The translations under genes and the position numbers were made by a program. The notes beneath the pieces are model-generated. The model made no database searches and was not told the origin of the DNA. It worked only from the letters and a program-made list of their open reading frames with translations. From the NCBI GenBank assembly GCA_017512885.1, contig JAFWEP010000028.1:1-64000 (forward strand): 64,000 bases of DNA. Reading direction: 5' to 3'. This document shows, one piece after another, positions 7,561 to 16,710 of this stretch. Source of the DNA: Erysipelotrichaceae bacterium (lineage in GTDB: Bacteria > Bacillota_I > Bacilli_A > Erysipelotrichales > Erysipelotrichaceae). Every line of letters begins with the position of its first letter. Within the stretch, counting starts at the first letter, position 1.

Positions 7561-9443
7561 TCGAACCCGGTGCTGATCGTTACCACGATCGGCGTAGAGA
7601 CTTTGTACTGGCCGGGCTCATAGGCAGTATTTCCGCCGACAGAGACCGAGATCAGATTGCCTCGGGTATAGTCCTGAGATGTGATGCCGTTGATCTGCAC
7701 GTTGCTGAAGGCCGAGAGCGTCTGTCTGACGAAAGCCGTGGCATCCTCATAGGAAGTGTTGTGTGAATTCAGATCATCCAGAGACGGGACATAAGCGGTC
7801 GCTTCCGTATCCGGTGTCGGGGTCGGTGTAGGAGTGGGTTTTGGCGCAGAAGTCGGCGTCGGTTCCGCAGTCGGCGCCGGTTTTTTGCCTAAGGAGACGG
7901 TGACCGTCACGACCGTGCCGTCAGACACTTCCCCGGCTGCCGGATCCTGACGCAGGACTGTGCCTTCCGCTACGCTGTCGCTGTAATCGCCCTTGATCTG
8001 CAGAGTGATGTGATCATTGGCGATCTTGCAGCTGGTCGCTTCCCCGCAGGGATCGGCCTTGCCGACATAGTCCGGCAGAGTATACATGACCGGCGCTTCG
8101 CCCTGCGAGAGCTTGCAGGAGACGACCGTCGTGGAGCCGTCCAGTGCGGAGGTACAGCCGTACAGCGTACCGGAGTCATACTGCGAAGAGTATTCCTTCG
8201 TCGTTTCCAGTTCCAGATGGGCGTTGAGGTTGTTGGCGTTATTGACATAGTCATTGGCTGCCGAAGAGCTCTTGCCCTCGAAGTTCGCCAGATCGACCTC
8301 GAAGGGACCGGCGGACAGGCTGTAGGAGATGACCGTATCAGCAGTGAAATCGCCGTCATCGTAGGAATAGACATGGCCTTCCGCGATGACCCGCGAATAG
8401 TAACTGACATCCTGTTTCTGGGCTTTGAGGCCTAAGGATTCGATATAGGTCAGGAAATCCGCTTCCGTATCATCCAGATGCTCCGCATTGACGTGGACCT
8501 TCTTGTTGGAAGGATCGGGACCTGCTGAGAGATAGACCCGCAGGGTCGAACCGGCAGCGATCGTGGTCTGGGCTTTGGGGCTCGTCGAGATGACGAGACC
8601 TTCGGCTACGGTATCAGAGTAGTTGTTGATGAAACTGACATTGATGTTGTTTTCGTTGGCCCAGCTGCGGACGGAAGCCGCATTGTCCTTGTAGAAGTCC
8701 TTGACAGAGATACCGACGCCGCTGGAGACGGTGACGGTGATCGAAGCGCCGGGCGAGACTTCCGTTCCTTCCCGGGTGCCCTGATCGACGACCGCGTCGG
8801 CCGGCACTGTATCGCTGAAGACGTAGACATACTTGATGTTCATCATGTTGGTGTCTGCCCAGGCTTTGATGTTGGCCAGCGTGTAGTTATGGAAATCCGG
8901 GACAGTGATCTTGACGTTCTCGGCGTCTTCACCGGCGGATAAGGTGACGAGTACAGGCGTGTTGCGGCTGACACTGCCGCTGACGTTCATGCCCAGGACG
9001 ATATCCTTGGGATGTTCCGGATCGAGGGTGTACTCATAGGTCACATCGGAAAAGTAGTTCTGGGTGAACCATTTCTCCAGATCGACCCGGGTCATCCCTT
9101 CGGCGATGACCGGAAGTTCGACTTTCTTTTCCGGATCGGCGCCCTGCGAGATGACGATCGCCAGCCGGTCTTCGATGACTTCGCCGGCTTTCGGTGACTG
9201 CGAGACCATCATCCCCTTCTCGACCGAATCGGAATACTGGTAGGTGATCTTCAGTTTCTCGGCCGGAAGCCCTTCGTTCTCTGCCCAGGCCTGGATCTCT
9301 TCTTCGGTCAGCTGTGAGTAGTCGATCGCTGTCAGCGGATCCGGCTGCAGCATCCGCCAGCCCAGAAAGCCGGCAGCGCCCAATATCACCACCAGCAGGA
9401 CCACCAGCAGGATATTCAGTTTATTCGAAAAGAAACTCTTCAT
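7557..9443 (-). CDS. Membrane-anchored PASTA-repeat protein without a kinase
   Basis: 628 residues with a short cytoplasmic start, one membrane helix (about 10-31, LLVVLLVVILGAAGFLGW) and a long extracellular region. That region is a chain of PASTA-type repeats; the typical phrases SDSVEKGMMVSQSPKAGEV, SDTVPADAVVDQGTREG, SDTVAEGLVISTSPKAQ and SDSVAEGTVLRQDPAAGEV each sit before a valine-rich strand. A proline/threonine linker (about 540-560) precedes a final divergent domain. PASTA repeats bind muropeptides and usually hang from Ser/Thr kinases or PBPs; here no kinase domain is present. Four cysteines (in YGCTS, VSCKL, DPCGE, TSCKI) could form disulfides. It is 3 nt from the glucosaminidase gene, suggesting a joint role in wall sensing or remodelling. 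Confidence 0.85.
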   Translation of the reverse strand: MKSFFSNKLNILLVVLLVVILGAAGFLGWRMLQPDPLTAIDYSQLTEEEIQAWAENEGLPAEKLKITYQYSDSVEKGMMVSQSPKAGEVIEDRLAIVISQGADPEKKVELPVIAEGMTRVDLEKWFTQNYFSDVTYEYTLDPEHPKDIVLGMNVSGSVSRNTPVLVTLSAGEDAENVKITVPDFHNYTLANIKAWADTNMMNIKYVYVFSDTVPADAVVDQGTREGTEVSPGASITVTVSSGVGISVKDFYKDNAASVRSWANENNINVSFINNYSDTVAEGLVISTSPKAQTTIAAGSTLRVYLSAGPDPSNKKVHVNAEHLDDTEADFLTYIESLGLKAQKQDVSYYSRVIAEGHVYSYDDGDFTADTVISYSLSAGPFEVDLANFEGKSSSAANDYVNNANNLNAHLELETTKEYSSQYDSGTLYGCTSALDGSTTVVSCKLSQGEAPVMYTLPDYVGKADPCGEATSCKIANDHITLQIKGDYSDSVAEGTVLRQDPAAGEVSDGTVVTVTVSLGKKPAPTAEPTPTSAPKPTPTPTPTPDTEATAYVPSLDDLNSHNTSYEDATAFVRQTLSAFSNVQINGITSQDYTRGNLISVSVGGNTAYEPGQYKVSTPIVVTISTGFE

Positions 9444-9446
9444 TGT

Positions 9447-12389
9447 TTATTCTCCTTCGATATGCAGATAGATACGGGCTGTCTTGGGGCTGGTCTGCAG
9501 GGAATACTTCCTGCCGTTGACGCTGACTTCCGGCAGAGTCCGGAAGGAACGGTTGCTGAGAGGCAGGATATCGTAGTATTCACCGCTGCGGATCGTGACG
9601 ACCAGCTGATGATCGCCGGCTGAGAGATCTTCGATACTGCCGCTAGCCGTAAAGCAGATCCCATTCAGATCATATTTTGACTGCAGGGTCGCCGTATAAT
9701 CCAGGGCGCAGGCATTGCCCGAAGCAGCGATCTCTTTCATGCCGCCCTTCTCATCGATCAGCCAGAGCTTGTATTCCGCAGAACCGATCTCCGGATAGGC
9801 CAGATAATACATCAGCGCATGCGCCTGCAGCTGCAGCTGCAGATCCTTGGAGAGCGTCAGCTTGTCGAAAGCCATCAGCGAGGTACGGGCGCTGGGCTTC
9901 TTGACTGCACTGTAATCCAGGGATTTAGCGGCCGCTTCGAGCTCAAAGCGATAGTTGTAGAGCTCGTTGGCGGTCAGGCGGATGCCGAGCCCGTCCTTCT
10001 CTGTATAGAGCGAACGGTATTCGACACGGGAATTGCCGAGACTGGCTTCAGCGCTGTAGGAACCGTTGCTGATCCTCAGTTTCAGACCGTAGATGCCCGG
10101 CTTCACACCGGAGAGCGATACGCTGCCTTCATAAGCGCTGTAGGTATAATCGACCCCGTCGTTCAGACTGAAACCGTTGTTTTCCAGGGTAGCAGCCGGG
10201 AAGACCGTATTCTGCTCCGGATCATCGATCAGATACAGGACCAGCTCGTATTTGACGTCTTCCTTCCTGGTGGCCGGGATGCCCTGCAGGACGCCGGTGC
10301 CCTTCAGTTTCAGGCTGCCGGAAGTCAGTTCCAGGGAACGGACCGAGACGACGGAAGTGACATCCTCACTGCCGACCTTTTTGATCTGCAGGGTGAGCTT
10401 CTTGTTTGCGACGGTGAAACTGCAGACCTTGCCGTCGACCATCGCCGAAGCGGGCTGCTGCTTGACAGAAGCAACTTCAAAGGAGTCATTGAACTGACCG
10501 CGTTCGCTGTATTCCGTCGTGATCTTAAAGGTGTAGGTACCGACATCGAGATCTTTCAGATCGATCTCACCGCTGAAGGTACTGACCCCGTCTTTGGTCT
10601 CTGTGCTCAGTTCCTGGGTCACTTCTTTGGGACCGGAAAGGATCAGGGTATTGGTGATCCGGTTGACGTCAGTGACCGGGACATTCTCGGTATAGGCTTT
10701 GCCGCTGATCTTCAGGATGCCGTCTTTGATCGTCATGCTGCTGACTTCCGCGACATACTTGCCCGGCCTGACGATCTCATAGGTCAGAGGTGTCAGATCG
10801 GCAGTCTTGAGGTAGCCGACGCTGCGGTCAAAGCTGTATTCGCTGGCCGCATTGATGCTGCCGGTCGTAGCTGGTGTGCGGTGGGTCAGCAGTTCGCCCT
10901 TGCTGTTCAGACCGTTCGGCAGCTGGACCTTGGTGTAGTTGCCGCTTTCGCCTAACGGGATGACCAGGAAATCTTTCTGGTAACTGCCGCCGTAACCGGT
11001 CTTGAAGAGCTCGTTCTTATCGTTGGCTGCAGAATAGACAGAGGCATCAAAGGTCTTGACCAGCGCCATGTCATAGGCTTTGTAGTCGGTCAGCTGTCCG
11101 TTGAAATGATTGGCGCTCTTGTCGATACGGTAAGCGATCGCCGCGATCTTCATGCCCCAGTAAGGATCGGAGGCATACTTGACATTGACGCCGGCCGCTT
11201 TATTGCCTAAAGACGGACCGAAGAAACGTCCGTCCGTGATATCCAGATAACCGCGCAGGTTGATGCCCATCTGTTCGTTGACACACTGTTCCACCGAGGA
11301 GAAGGAAGAAGCACTGTTCGGCGAGGCATCAAAGGCATTCCAGCCGAAAAGATTCTTCCGTTTGACAGCGAAGTTGCTGGTGCCGGAATCCGATTCATGG
11401 CAGGCCATCGCATAGACCAGCAGCGCGTTGACGCCGTATTTATTCTGGGCATCGATGAAGGCCTGTGCCTTGCCGGTCAGTACGGAGCGGTCAGCGTATT
11501 TCTGCTCTTTCAGATAAGTCTCGATCTGTGCAGCCGTGATCTTCGTCTTGGAACGCAAGGGCAGCCACTGGTAGTAGTTGTATTCCGTGCCGGCGCCCTT
11601 TGTCAGAGCCGGATCGGTATAGTAATGGATCCCATCCAGGGAATAGTAGTTCGTTCCGCTCTTGGCAAACGCCGGAGCCGGTCCGATATCGACGGTATAT
11701 TCCAGACACTGCAGAGAAGAACTCTTCGGATATGCCATATGGTAAGTGAAGCGCAGATCGCTGTAACTGCCGTTCTGGACGACGGAATACGTGTTGCGCT
11801 TCATCACGATCCGGTAAGGATCTTCTCCGTAATAGCTGTTCTTGCCGCCCAGCCAGATCGCAATGCCCCTGTCGATATATTTGGAAGGCACCAGATCGGT
11901 GTATTCCAGATCGGTATAGCCGTCAAAGCCATTGAGCGTGACATGGATCATGCCCCGCTTGCCGTCCGAAAGGACCAGCGAGGTCTCGTGGTAATACATC
12001 TCATAGTAATGGCTGACATAGGTCCGCTTGGTATAGATACTGCGGTCGGAGATATCTTCGTAGATGCTTAATGTCGCATCTCCGCCCCGGCCCGGATAGG
12101 CATAGGCATAACCGGAGTTCATGGCCACGATCCTGGTCGGAGAATCGCCGTTGGCGCTTCTCACGACATGGTCGCCGCCCAGTTCCTTCATCTTCTGATT
12201 GGCAGAAGCGAAATCGCTGTAGCACTCGACCTTCTTGAAGGAACCGTCATCGTTGATGTAGGAGACTTCGTAGGCGTTGCAGGACATCGGGTAATAGTCT
12301 GCCGCCTTGACCGTACGCAGGAAAGGCCCGCTCAGCAGGATAAGCAGGCAGGTCAGGATCTGTACTGTACGGAAGAAGTTCTTACGCAT
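9447..12389 (-). CDS. Secreted N-acetylglucosaminidase (peptidoglycan hydrolase)
   Basis: 980 residues with an export signal (MRKNF, hydrophobic LLILLSGPFL, cleavage near VKAAD). Around residues 300-440 lies a glucosaminidase domain of the GH73-like autolysin type: KYGVNALLVYAMACHESDSG with the likely catalytic Glu, KNLFGWNAFD, YASDPYWGMKIAAIAYRI. It would cleave glycan strands outside the membrane. The C-terminal half has beta-sandwich-like stretches of unknown role. There is no LPXTG motif; the protein could be wall-bound through these repeats. The start is ATG with AGGAG upstream. It lies between the anchored protein gene (8 nt gap) and the PASTA gene (3 nt gap). Confidence 0.87.
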   Translation of the reverse strand: MRKNFFRTVQILTCLLILLSGPFLRTVKAADYYPMSCNAYEVSYINDDGSFKKVECYSDFASANQKMKELGGDHVVRSANGDSPTRIVAMNSGYAYAYPGRGGDATLSIYEDISDRSIYTKRTYVSHYYEMYYHETSLVLSDGKRGMIHVTLNGFDGYTDLEYTDLVPSKYIDRGIAIWLGGKNSYYGEDPYRIVMKRNTYSVVQNGSYSDLRFTYHMAYPKSSSLQCLEYTVDIGPAPAFAKSGTNYYSLDGIHYYTDPALTKGAGTEYNYYQWLPLRSKTKITAAQIETYLKEQKYADRSVLTGKAQAFIDAQNKYGVNALLVYAMACHESDSGTSNFAVKRKNLFGWNAFDASPNSASSFSSVEQCVNEQMGINLRGYLDITDGRFFGPSLGNKAAGVNVKYASDPYWGMKIAAIAYRIDKSANHFNGQLTDYKAYDMALVKTFDASVYSAANDKNELFKTGYGGSYQKDFLVIPLGESGNYTKVQLPNGLNSKGELLTHRTPATTGSINAASEYSFDRSVGYLKTADLTPLTYEIVRPGKYVAEVSSMTIKDGILKISGKAYTENVPVTDVNRITNTLILSGPKEVTQELSTETKDGVSTFSGEIDLKDLDVGTYTFKITTEYSERGQFNDSFEVASVKQQPASAMVDGKVCSFTVANKKLTLQIKKVGSEDVTSVVSVRSLELTSGSLKLKGTGVLQGIPATRKEDVKYELVLYLIDDPEQNTVFPAATLENNGFSLNDGVDYTYSAYEGSVSLSGVKPGIYGLKLRISNGSYSAEASLGNSRVEYRSLYTEKDGLGIRLTANELYNYRFELEAAAKSLDYSAVKKPSARTSLMAFDKLTLSKDLQLQLQAHALMYYLAYPEIGSAEYKLWLIDEKGGMKEIAASGNACALDYTATLQSKYDLNGICFTASGSIEDLSAGDHQLVVTIRSGEYYDILPLSNRSFRTLPEVSVNGRKYSLQTSPKTARIYLHIEGE

Positions 12390-12397
12390 AGGCTCTC

Positions 12398-13345
12398 CTA
12401 ATGCAGGGTCGTAGCGACCTCGATGGTCCCGGGGTAGTCGGACAGAGTGATCAGGATCTTTCCTTCATAGGTGATCCCTTCCTCTTCCGGATTGAAGATC
12501 TCAAAGAATAAGGCACCGCTCTCCCCTGCCAGCAGGGTCTTGCCGATGACCGACTGATCCCCGCGGCGGGCGCTGGCATAGGTACCGTCCAGAGCTTCAA
12601 AGCTTTCTTCATAGCCTTCCGGTACGAATTCCGCTTTAGAGATGACAGCTCCCGTTGCCGGGATATCTCTCGCTTCGATGCGGAAGGTATAGATCTTGAT
12701 CGTGGCCGGAGTGGTGTACTCCTCTCCGTCACGGGTCATCATATTGCTGGTATAGGCATCGGAGATATAGAAGACATATTCGTCAGCCTTGATCTCTCCG
12801 CCGGTCTTGTATTTGAGACCGGAGACTTCCTGTACCTCTCGGTCGAGATCCAGCGAGAAGGTCTTTCCGCTCACGCTGTCGGTGATCGTCAGAGTACCGC
12901 TGCTCTTGCGGTAAGGGATGAACAGCGAGACCAGCGCTTCGGATTCGTTGCTGCGGACCGAGTAGACGACATTCTCCCGGCCCAGATAATAAGATTTCTC
13001 TTCCAGACGCTTCACATAGGTGGAGACATCCGCAAGGTTGACATCTTCTTCGGTGCTCAGCCGCTCCAGGGCAAAGTCGATGGCTTTGTCATCCTTGAAA
13101 CGGAAACGGGCGATCGCAAAAGAGAAGTCCAGTTCTTCCGGACGATAGAGCTGATAATCCATCAGATCGATCTGCAGGCTCTCAGCCGGAGTCTCACTGG
13201 GCTGTACGCTCGGTGTCGGCGTCGGATCCGGTCTTTCCGGATCTTTCGGCTGCAGGAAACGGACCAATGCAAAAACGCCTGCCACCAGCAATGCCAGGAG
13301 AACAGCCAGTATTGCGATCCTGCTCCAACGTACTTTTCTCTTCAT
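12398..13345 (-). CDS. Membrane-anchored extracellular protein of unknown function
   Basis: 315 residues. A basic start and one membrane helix (about 9-30) are followed by a Pro/Thr/Ser linker (PDPTPTPSVQPSETP) and a beta-rich extracellular domain. I recognise no family or catalytic motif. It is the first gene of the operon running through the glucosaminidase, the PASTA protein and pyrR, so a wall-associated accessory role is plausible by context only. Confidence 0.75.
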   Translation of the reverse strand: MKRKVRWSRIAILAVLLALLVAGVFALVRFLQPKDPERPDPTPTPSVQPSETPAESLQIDLMDYQLYRPEELDFSFAIARFRFKDDKAIDFALERLSTEEDVNLADVSTYVKRLEEKSYYLGRENVVYSVRSNESEALVSLFIPYRKSSGTLTITDSVSGKTFSLDLDREVQEVSGLKYKTGGEIKADEYVFYISDAYTSNMMTRDGEEYTTPATIKIYTFRIEARDIPATGAVISKAEFVPEGYEESFEALDGTYASARRGDQSVIGKTLLAGESGALFFEIFNPEEEGITYEGKILITLSDYPGTIEVATTLH

Positions 13346-13365
13346 AATTGACCTATCAACTAATA

Positions 13366-13394
13366 ATTATATGCGATATATCCGCTTTCAACAA
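13366..13394 (-). promoter_or_regulatory. Promoter of the surface-protein operon
   Basis: TTGTTG, 17-base spacer, TATAAT on the minus strand. The predicted transcript starts about 13-14 nt before the ATG at 13345; the short leader contains only a weak GATAGG ribosome site. Confidence 0.75.
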
Positions 13395-13400
13395 GTTTCC

Positions 13401-14414
13401 CTAAAGGATCCCTTCCGGATTCTCTTTGGTGAAGCGATAGGAGTCCCGGCACATCTCTTCTACGCCGTAGACTGTGGAGAAGCCCAGCAGTTCCTTCGCC
13501 TTGGAAGGATCGGCATAGCAGACCGCGATATCGCCGGGACGGCGCGGGCAGATCTTATAGGGGATCTCGTGTCCGCAGGCCTTTTCATAGGCATGCAGGA
13601 TCTCCAGAACGGAGTAGCCGTTGCCGGTACCGATGTTGATGACTTCTGCTCCGGTATGGCCTTCCGCATAGGACAGAGCCGCCACATGCGCTCTGGCCAG
13701 ATCGACGACATGGATGTAGTCACGCACCCCGGTCCCGTCCGGCGTGTCATAGTCATCGCCGAAGACGGAGAGATACGGCAGTTGACCGGTCGCCACCTTG
13801 GCGATATATGGCAGCAGGTTGTTGGGGATGCCGTTGGGCATCTCGCCGATCAGTCCCGAAGGATGGGCGCCGATGGGGTTGAAGTAACGTAAGAGGACAG
13901 CCGACAGTTCCTGGTCGGCAGCAGCCAGATCGGTCAGGATGCGCTCGTTGAAGAGCTTGGTGGTGCCGTAGGGATTGGTCGTCGTGCCGGTGCCAAATTC
14001 TTCCTTCAGCGGAGATTCGAAGTCACCGCCGTAGACGGTCGCTGAAGAGGAGAAGACGATGCGGGAGACCCCGTGTTCCTTCATGGCCCGGTACAGGTTC
14101 AAAGAACCGGTGATGTTGTTTTCGTAGTAGACGAGCGGTTTGGCGACCGACTCCCCTACGGCCTTATAGCCGGCAAAGTGGATGACGGCATCGAAATCAT
14201 TCTCGTCGAAGACCTTCTTCAGGCCTTCCTTGTCCAGCAGATCGACCTGATAAAAAGGCACCCGGACGCCGGTAATGGTCTCCAGACGGTCCAGTACGCC
14301 GATCGAGGAATTGTAGAGGTTATCAAGGATGACCGGTTCATGTCCGGCCTGCAGGAGTTCAACGACAGTGTGGGAACCGATGAAGCCGGTCCCTCCGGTT
14401 ACGAGTACTTTCAT
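13401..14414 (-). CDS. galE: UDP-glucose 4-epimerase
   Basis: 337 residues, normal GalE length, interconverting UDP-glucose and UDP-galactose. NAD-binding GGTGFIGSH at the start, the FSSSATVYG segment carrying the catalytic Ser, and NPYGTTK with the Tyr-x-x-x-Lys pair are all present. AAAGGA precedes the ATG. It is apart from the galM-galK operon at 39.9-42.2 kb, so it may serve mainly cell-surface sugar supply. galT is not in the window. Confidence 0.95.
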   Translation of the reverse strand: MKVLVTGGTGFIGSHTVVELLQAGHEPVILDNLYNSSIGVLDRLETITGVRVPFYQVDLLDKEGLKKVFDENDFDAVIHFAGYKAVGESVAKPLVYYENNITGSLNLYRAMKEHGVSRIVFSSSATVYGGDFESPLKEEFGTGTTTNPYGTTKLFNERILTDLAAADQELSAVLLRYFNPIGAHPSGLIGEMPNGIPNNLLPYIAKVATGQLPYLSVFGDDYDTPDGTGVRDYIHVVDLARAHVAALSYAEGHTGAEVINIGTGNGYSVLEILHAYEKACGHEIPYKICPRRPGDIAVCYADPSKAKELLGFSTVYGVEEMCRDSYRFTKENPEGIL

Positions 14415-14432
14415 ATTTTTCCTTTCCAGATG

Positions 14433-15500
14433 CTAAGGCAGCAAACGCAGTACATCATTAAATGTCACATAGACGAACAGCATGAGCACCAGCGCCGTCG
14501 AGAGAGTCATCAGGAAGCTCTGGGCTTTCTCGGACAGCGGCCGGCGGATCAGCGCTTCGATCAGAGTCAGCAGGACTCTTCCGCCGTCCAGGATCGGCAG
14601 CGGCAGAAGGTTCATGAAGCCGATATTGATGGAGATCAGGGCCATCATCAGGAAATAACTCGAAGCACCGGCAGCCGCCGCCTGCCCCGTGGCCTGATAG
14701 ATCCCGACCGGACCGGACATGTTGGAAGTGCCGATCCCGTGCAGGAGCTGACGCAGGCTCATCCAGATGGAACGGACCATGTAGGCGCAATAGTCGAAGG
14801 CATAGCCCCAGACATTGCCGAAGTTGATCTTCGCCACTTCGCCCTGCGGTCCGCTGATGCCGATCAGGTAGCGTCCGCTCTCTTCGGAGTATTCCGGTAC
14901 GATCGAGAAACTCAGCGTCTCTCCGTTCCTTTCGACGGTGAAGAGGACATCCCCTTCTCCTTCGTAGGTCGCCAGATACATGACCAGGTCATCGAAGGAA
15001 GAAAGCTTCTGAAGCGAGCCGCCTTCGATCTGCACAGCCGTGATCCGGTCTCCGGCCAGCAGGCCGGCTGCAGCCGCCGGGGTACCGGGACTGACAGCAG
15101 CGATCTCCGCCTTCGGAGAGAGCACATAGCCTCCCGAATGGAGCAGGATGAGGGTGATGATCACATAGCCCAATACGAAGTTCATGAAGATCCCCGCCAG
15201 CATGATCACGATCCGTTTCCATTTGGCGATGCCGGTCAGGGTCCTTTCCGGCGGGACTTCGACATCGGTCTGGGTCTCCAGCCGGTTGTCCGTGTCTCCG
15301 GCCATGGCGACGAAACCGCCGATCGGCAGGGCTCGCAGGGAGTATTCCGTTTCTTTGCCTTTATGGCTGACGATCTTCGGTCCCATTCCGATCGAAAACT
15401 CGGAACAGTAGACCCCGAAGGTCTTGGCGGCGATGAGGTGACCTCCTTCATGCAGGATGATGATCACCGATAATAAGACGATAAAGAGGATAAATGTCAT
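14433..15500 (-). CDS. rseP: RseP/RasP-type site-2 intramembrane metalloprotease
   Basis: 355 residues. The zinc motif HEGGH lies in the first membrane helix (LLSVIIILHEGGHLIAA), a PDZ domain is in the middle (GTPAAAAGLLAGDRI), and the second metal-ligand region is LPLPILDGGRVLL near the C terminus. RseP-family enzymes cut membrane-embedded anti-sigma factors and signal-peptide remnants. It follows dxr in the common Bacillota order, but here a terminator and a separate promoter lie between them. Confidence 0.93.
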   Translation of the reverse strand: MTFILFIVLLSVIIILHEGGHLIAAKTFGVYCSEFSIGMGPKIVSHKGKETEYSLRALPIGGFVAMAGDTDNRLETQTDVEVPPERTLTGIAKWKRIVIMLAGIFMNFVLGYVIITLILLHSGGYVLSPKAEIAAVSPGTPAAAAGLLAGDRITAVQIEGGSLQKLSSFDDLVMYLATYEGEGDVLFTVERNGETLSFSIVPEYSEESGRYLIGISGPQGEVAKINFGNVWGYAFDYCAYMVRSIWMSLRQLLHGIGTSNMSGPVGIYQATGQAAAAGASSYFLMMALISINIGFMNLLPLPILDGGRVLLTLIEALIRRPLSEKAQSFLMTLSTALVLMLFVYVTFNDVLRLLP

Positions 15501-15523
15501 AAGGACCTTTCTGTATAACCCTT

Positions 15524-15553
15524 ATTATACGCTTTCCGGGCAGCGTTATTCAA
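15524..15553 (-). promoter_or_regulatory. Promoter of rseP
   Basis: TTGAAT, 18-base spacer, TATAAT on the minus strand, 24 nt before the rseP ATG. The -35 box touches the U-tract of the dxr terminator. Confidence 0.65.
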
Positions 15554-15572
15554 AAAAGACCCCTGAGGGTCT
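15552..15572 (-). terminator. Intrinsic terminator overlapping the dxr stop codon
   Basis: AGACCC (15557-15562) pairs with GGGTCT (15567-15572), with six T following on the minus strand. The dxr TAG (15571-15573) is part of the stem. Confidence 0.75.
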
Positions 15573-16710
15573 AGTTCCACATCCGGGCTACGGTATCTCT
15601 GCCGAAGTTATGGGCAGCGATGATATCTGCTTCATCCGGATCGGAAACGAATTCCATCTTCGAAAGGGCCGCAAAGACCGACTTCTCGATATCCAGGAAG
15701 GAGATCTTCTTCTGCAGGAAGAGCGATACCGCTTCGTCATTGGCTCCGTTCAGGACAGCGCCGAAGTTGCCGCCCAGGGGCGCGATGCGCTTCACCGCCT
15801 TCAAGAACGGGAAACGGTCATAGTCCATGGCCCGGAACTCCAGTGTCCCGACTTTGGCCAGATCGAGCGATTCCGAGCTGACGCCGGCCGCATGCGAGGG
15901 ATGCCGCAGGGCATAGAGGATCGGGATCCGCATGTCCGGCAGACCCAGCTGAGCCAGCTGTGCGCCGTCCCGGAACTCGATCAGGGAGTGAACGATGCTC
16001 TGGGGATGGATCAGGACATCGATCTGTTCGTAGGGCACATCGAAGAGATAATGGGCTTCCATCACTTCGAAGGCCTTGTTCATCATGGTGGCGGAATCGA
16101 TGGTGATCTTGGCGCCCATCGACCAGGTAGGATGCTTGAGGGCATCTTCCAGCGTCACGTTCTTCAGCTCCGCTCTCGTCTTATCCCGGAAGGAACCGCC
16201 GGAAGCAGTGATGATCAGCCGCTTCAGATCTTCCCGGGGATTGCCCTGCAGGCACTGCCAGATGGCGGAATGTTCGGAATCGATCGGGTAAAGCTTCGTT
16301 CCGTACTTCTTCATCTCGCGCCGGATCACTTCGCCGCCGGCGACCAGTGTCTCCTTGTTGGCGAGAGCCAGATCCTTGCCGGAGCGGATCGCGGCCAGGG
16401 ACGGCAGGAAACCGACGAAACCGACCAGTGCATTGATGACGAGATCAGTGCGCGGCCAGGCGGCCAGTTCGCTCAGTTCTTCGCCGCTGAAGTAACGCAG
16501 CTGCGGATGAGCAGCCGCCAGTTCCTCGTCTTTCTCGATTGAATAGACCGCTTCCAGCGAGGGATAGCGTTCGACCAGTTCCCGGAGAAAAGCGGTATTC
16601 TTACCGACCGATACCGCCTTCAGACAGAATTCTTCATGATAGAGATCCAGCACCTCCAGGGTCTGGGTCCCGATGGAGCCGCTGGCTCCCAGTAATACGA
16701 TATTGCTCAT
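15571..16710 (-). CDS. dxr: 1-deoxy-D-xylulose 5-phosphate reductoisomerase
   Basis: 379 residues, standard for Dxr, the committing NADPH-dependent step of the MEP isoprenoid pathway. It has the GASGSIGTQT dinucleotide loop, ANKETLV, the metal/substrate site PIDSEHSAIWQCL and the flexible-loop region HPTWSMG. The start overlaps the cdsA stop (ATGA). With ispH at 51.4 kb it shows that this organism uses the MEP route, feeding UppS next door. Confidence 0.97.
   Translation of the reverse strand: MSNIVLLGASGSIGTQTLEVLDLYHEEFCLKAVSVGKNTAFLRELVERYPSLEAVYSIEKDEELAAAHPQLRYFSGEELSELAAWPRTDLVINALVGFVGFLPSLAAIRSGKDLALANKETLVAGGEVIRREMKKYGTKLYPIDSEHSAIWQCLQGNPREDLKRLIITASGGSFRDKTRAELKNVTLEDALKHPTWSMGAKITIDSATMMNKAFEVMEAHYLFDVPYEQIDVLIHPQSIVHSLIEFRDGAQLAQLGLPDMRIPILYALRHPSHAAGVSSESLDLAKVGTLEFRAMDYDRFPFLKAVKRIAPLGGNFGAVLNGANDEAVSLFLQKKISFLDIEKSVFAALSKMEFVSDPDEADIIAAHNFGRDTVARMWN

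Noticed and set aside
7800-7870. Short tandem repeat (Pro/Thr codons) as a repeat locus or CRISPR fragment
   Set aside because: It encodes the PTPTPTP linker of the PASTA protein and lacks repeat-spacer structure.
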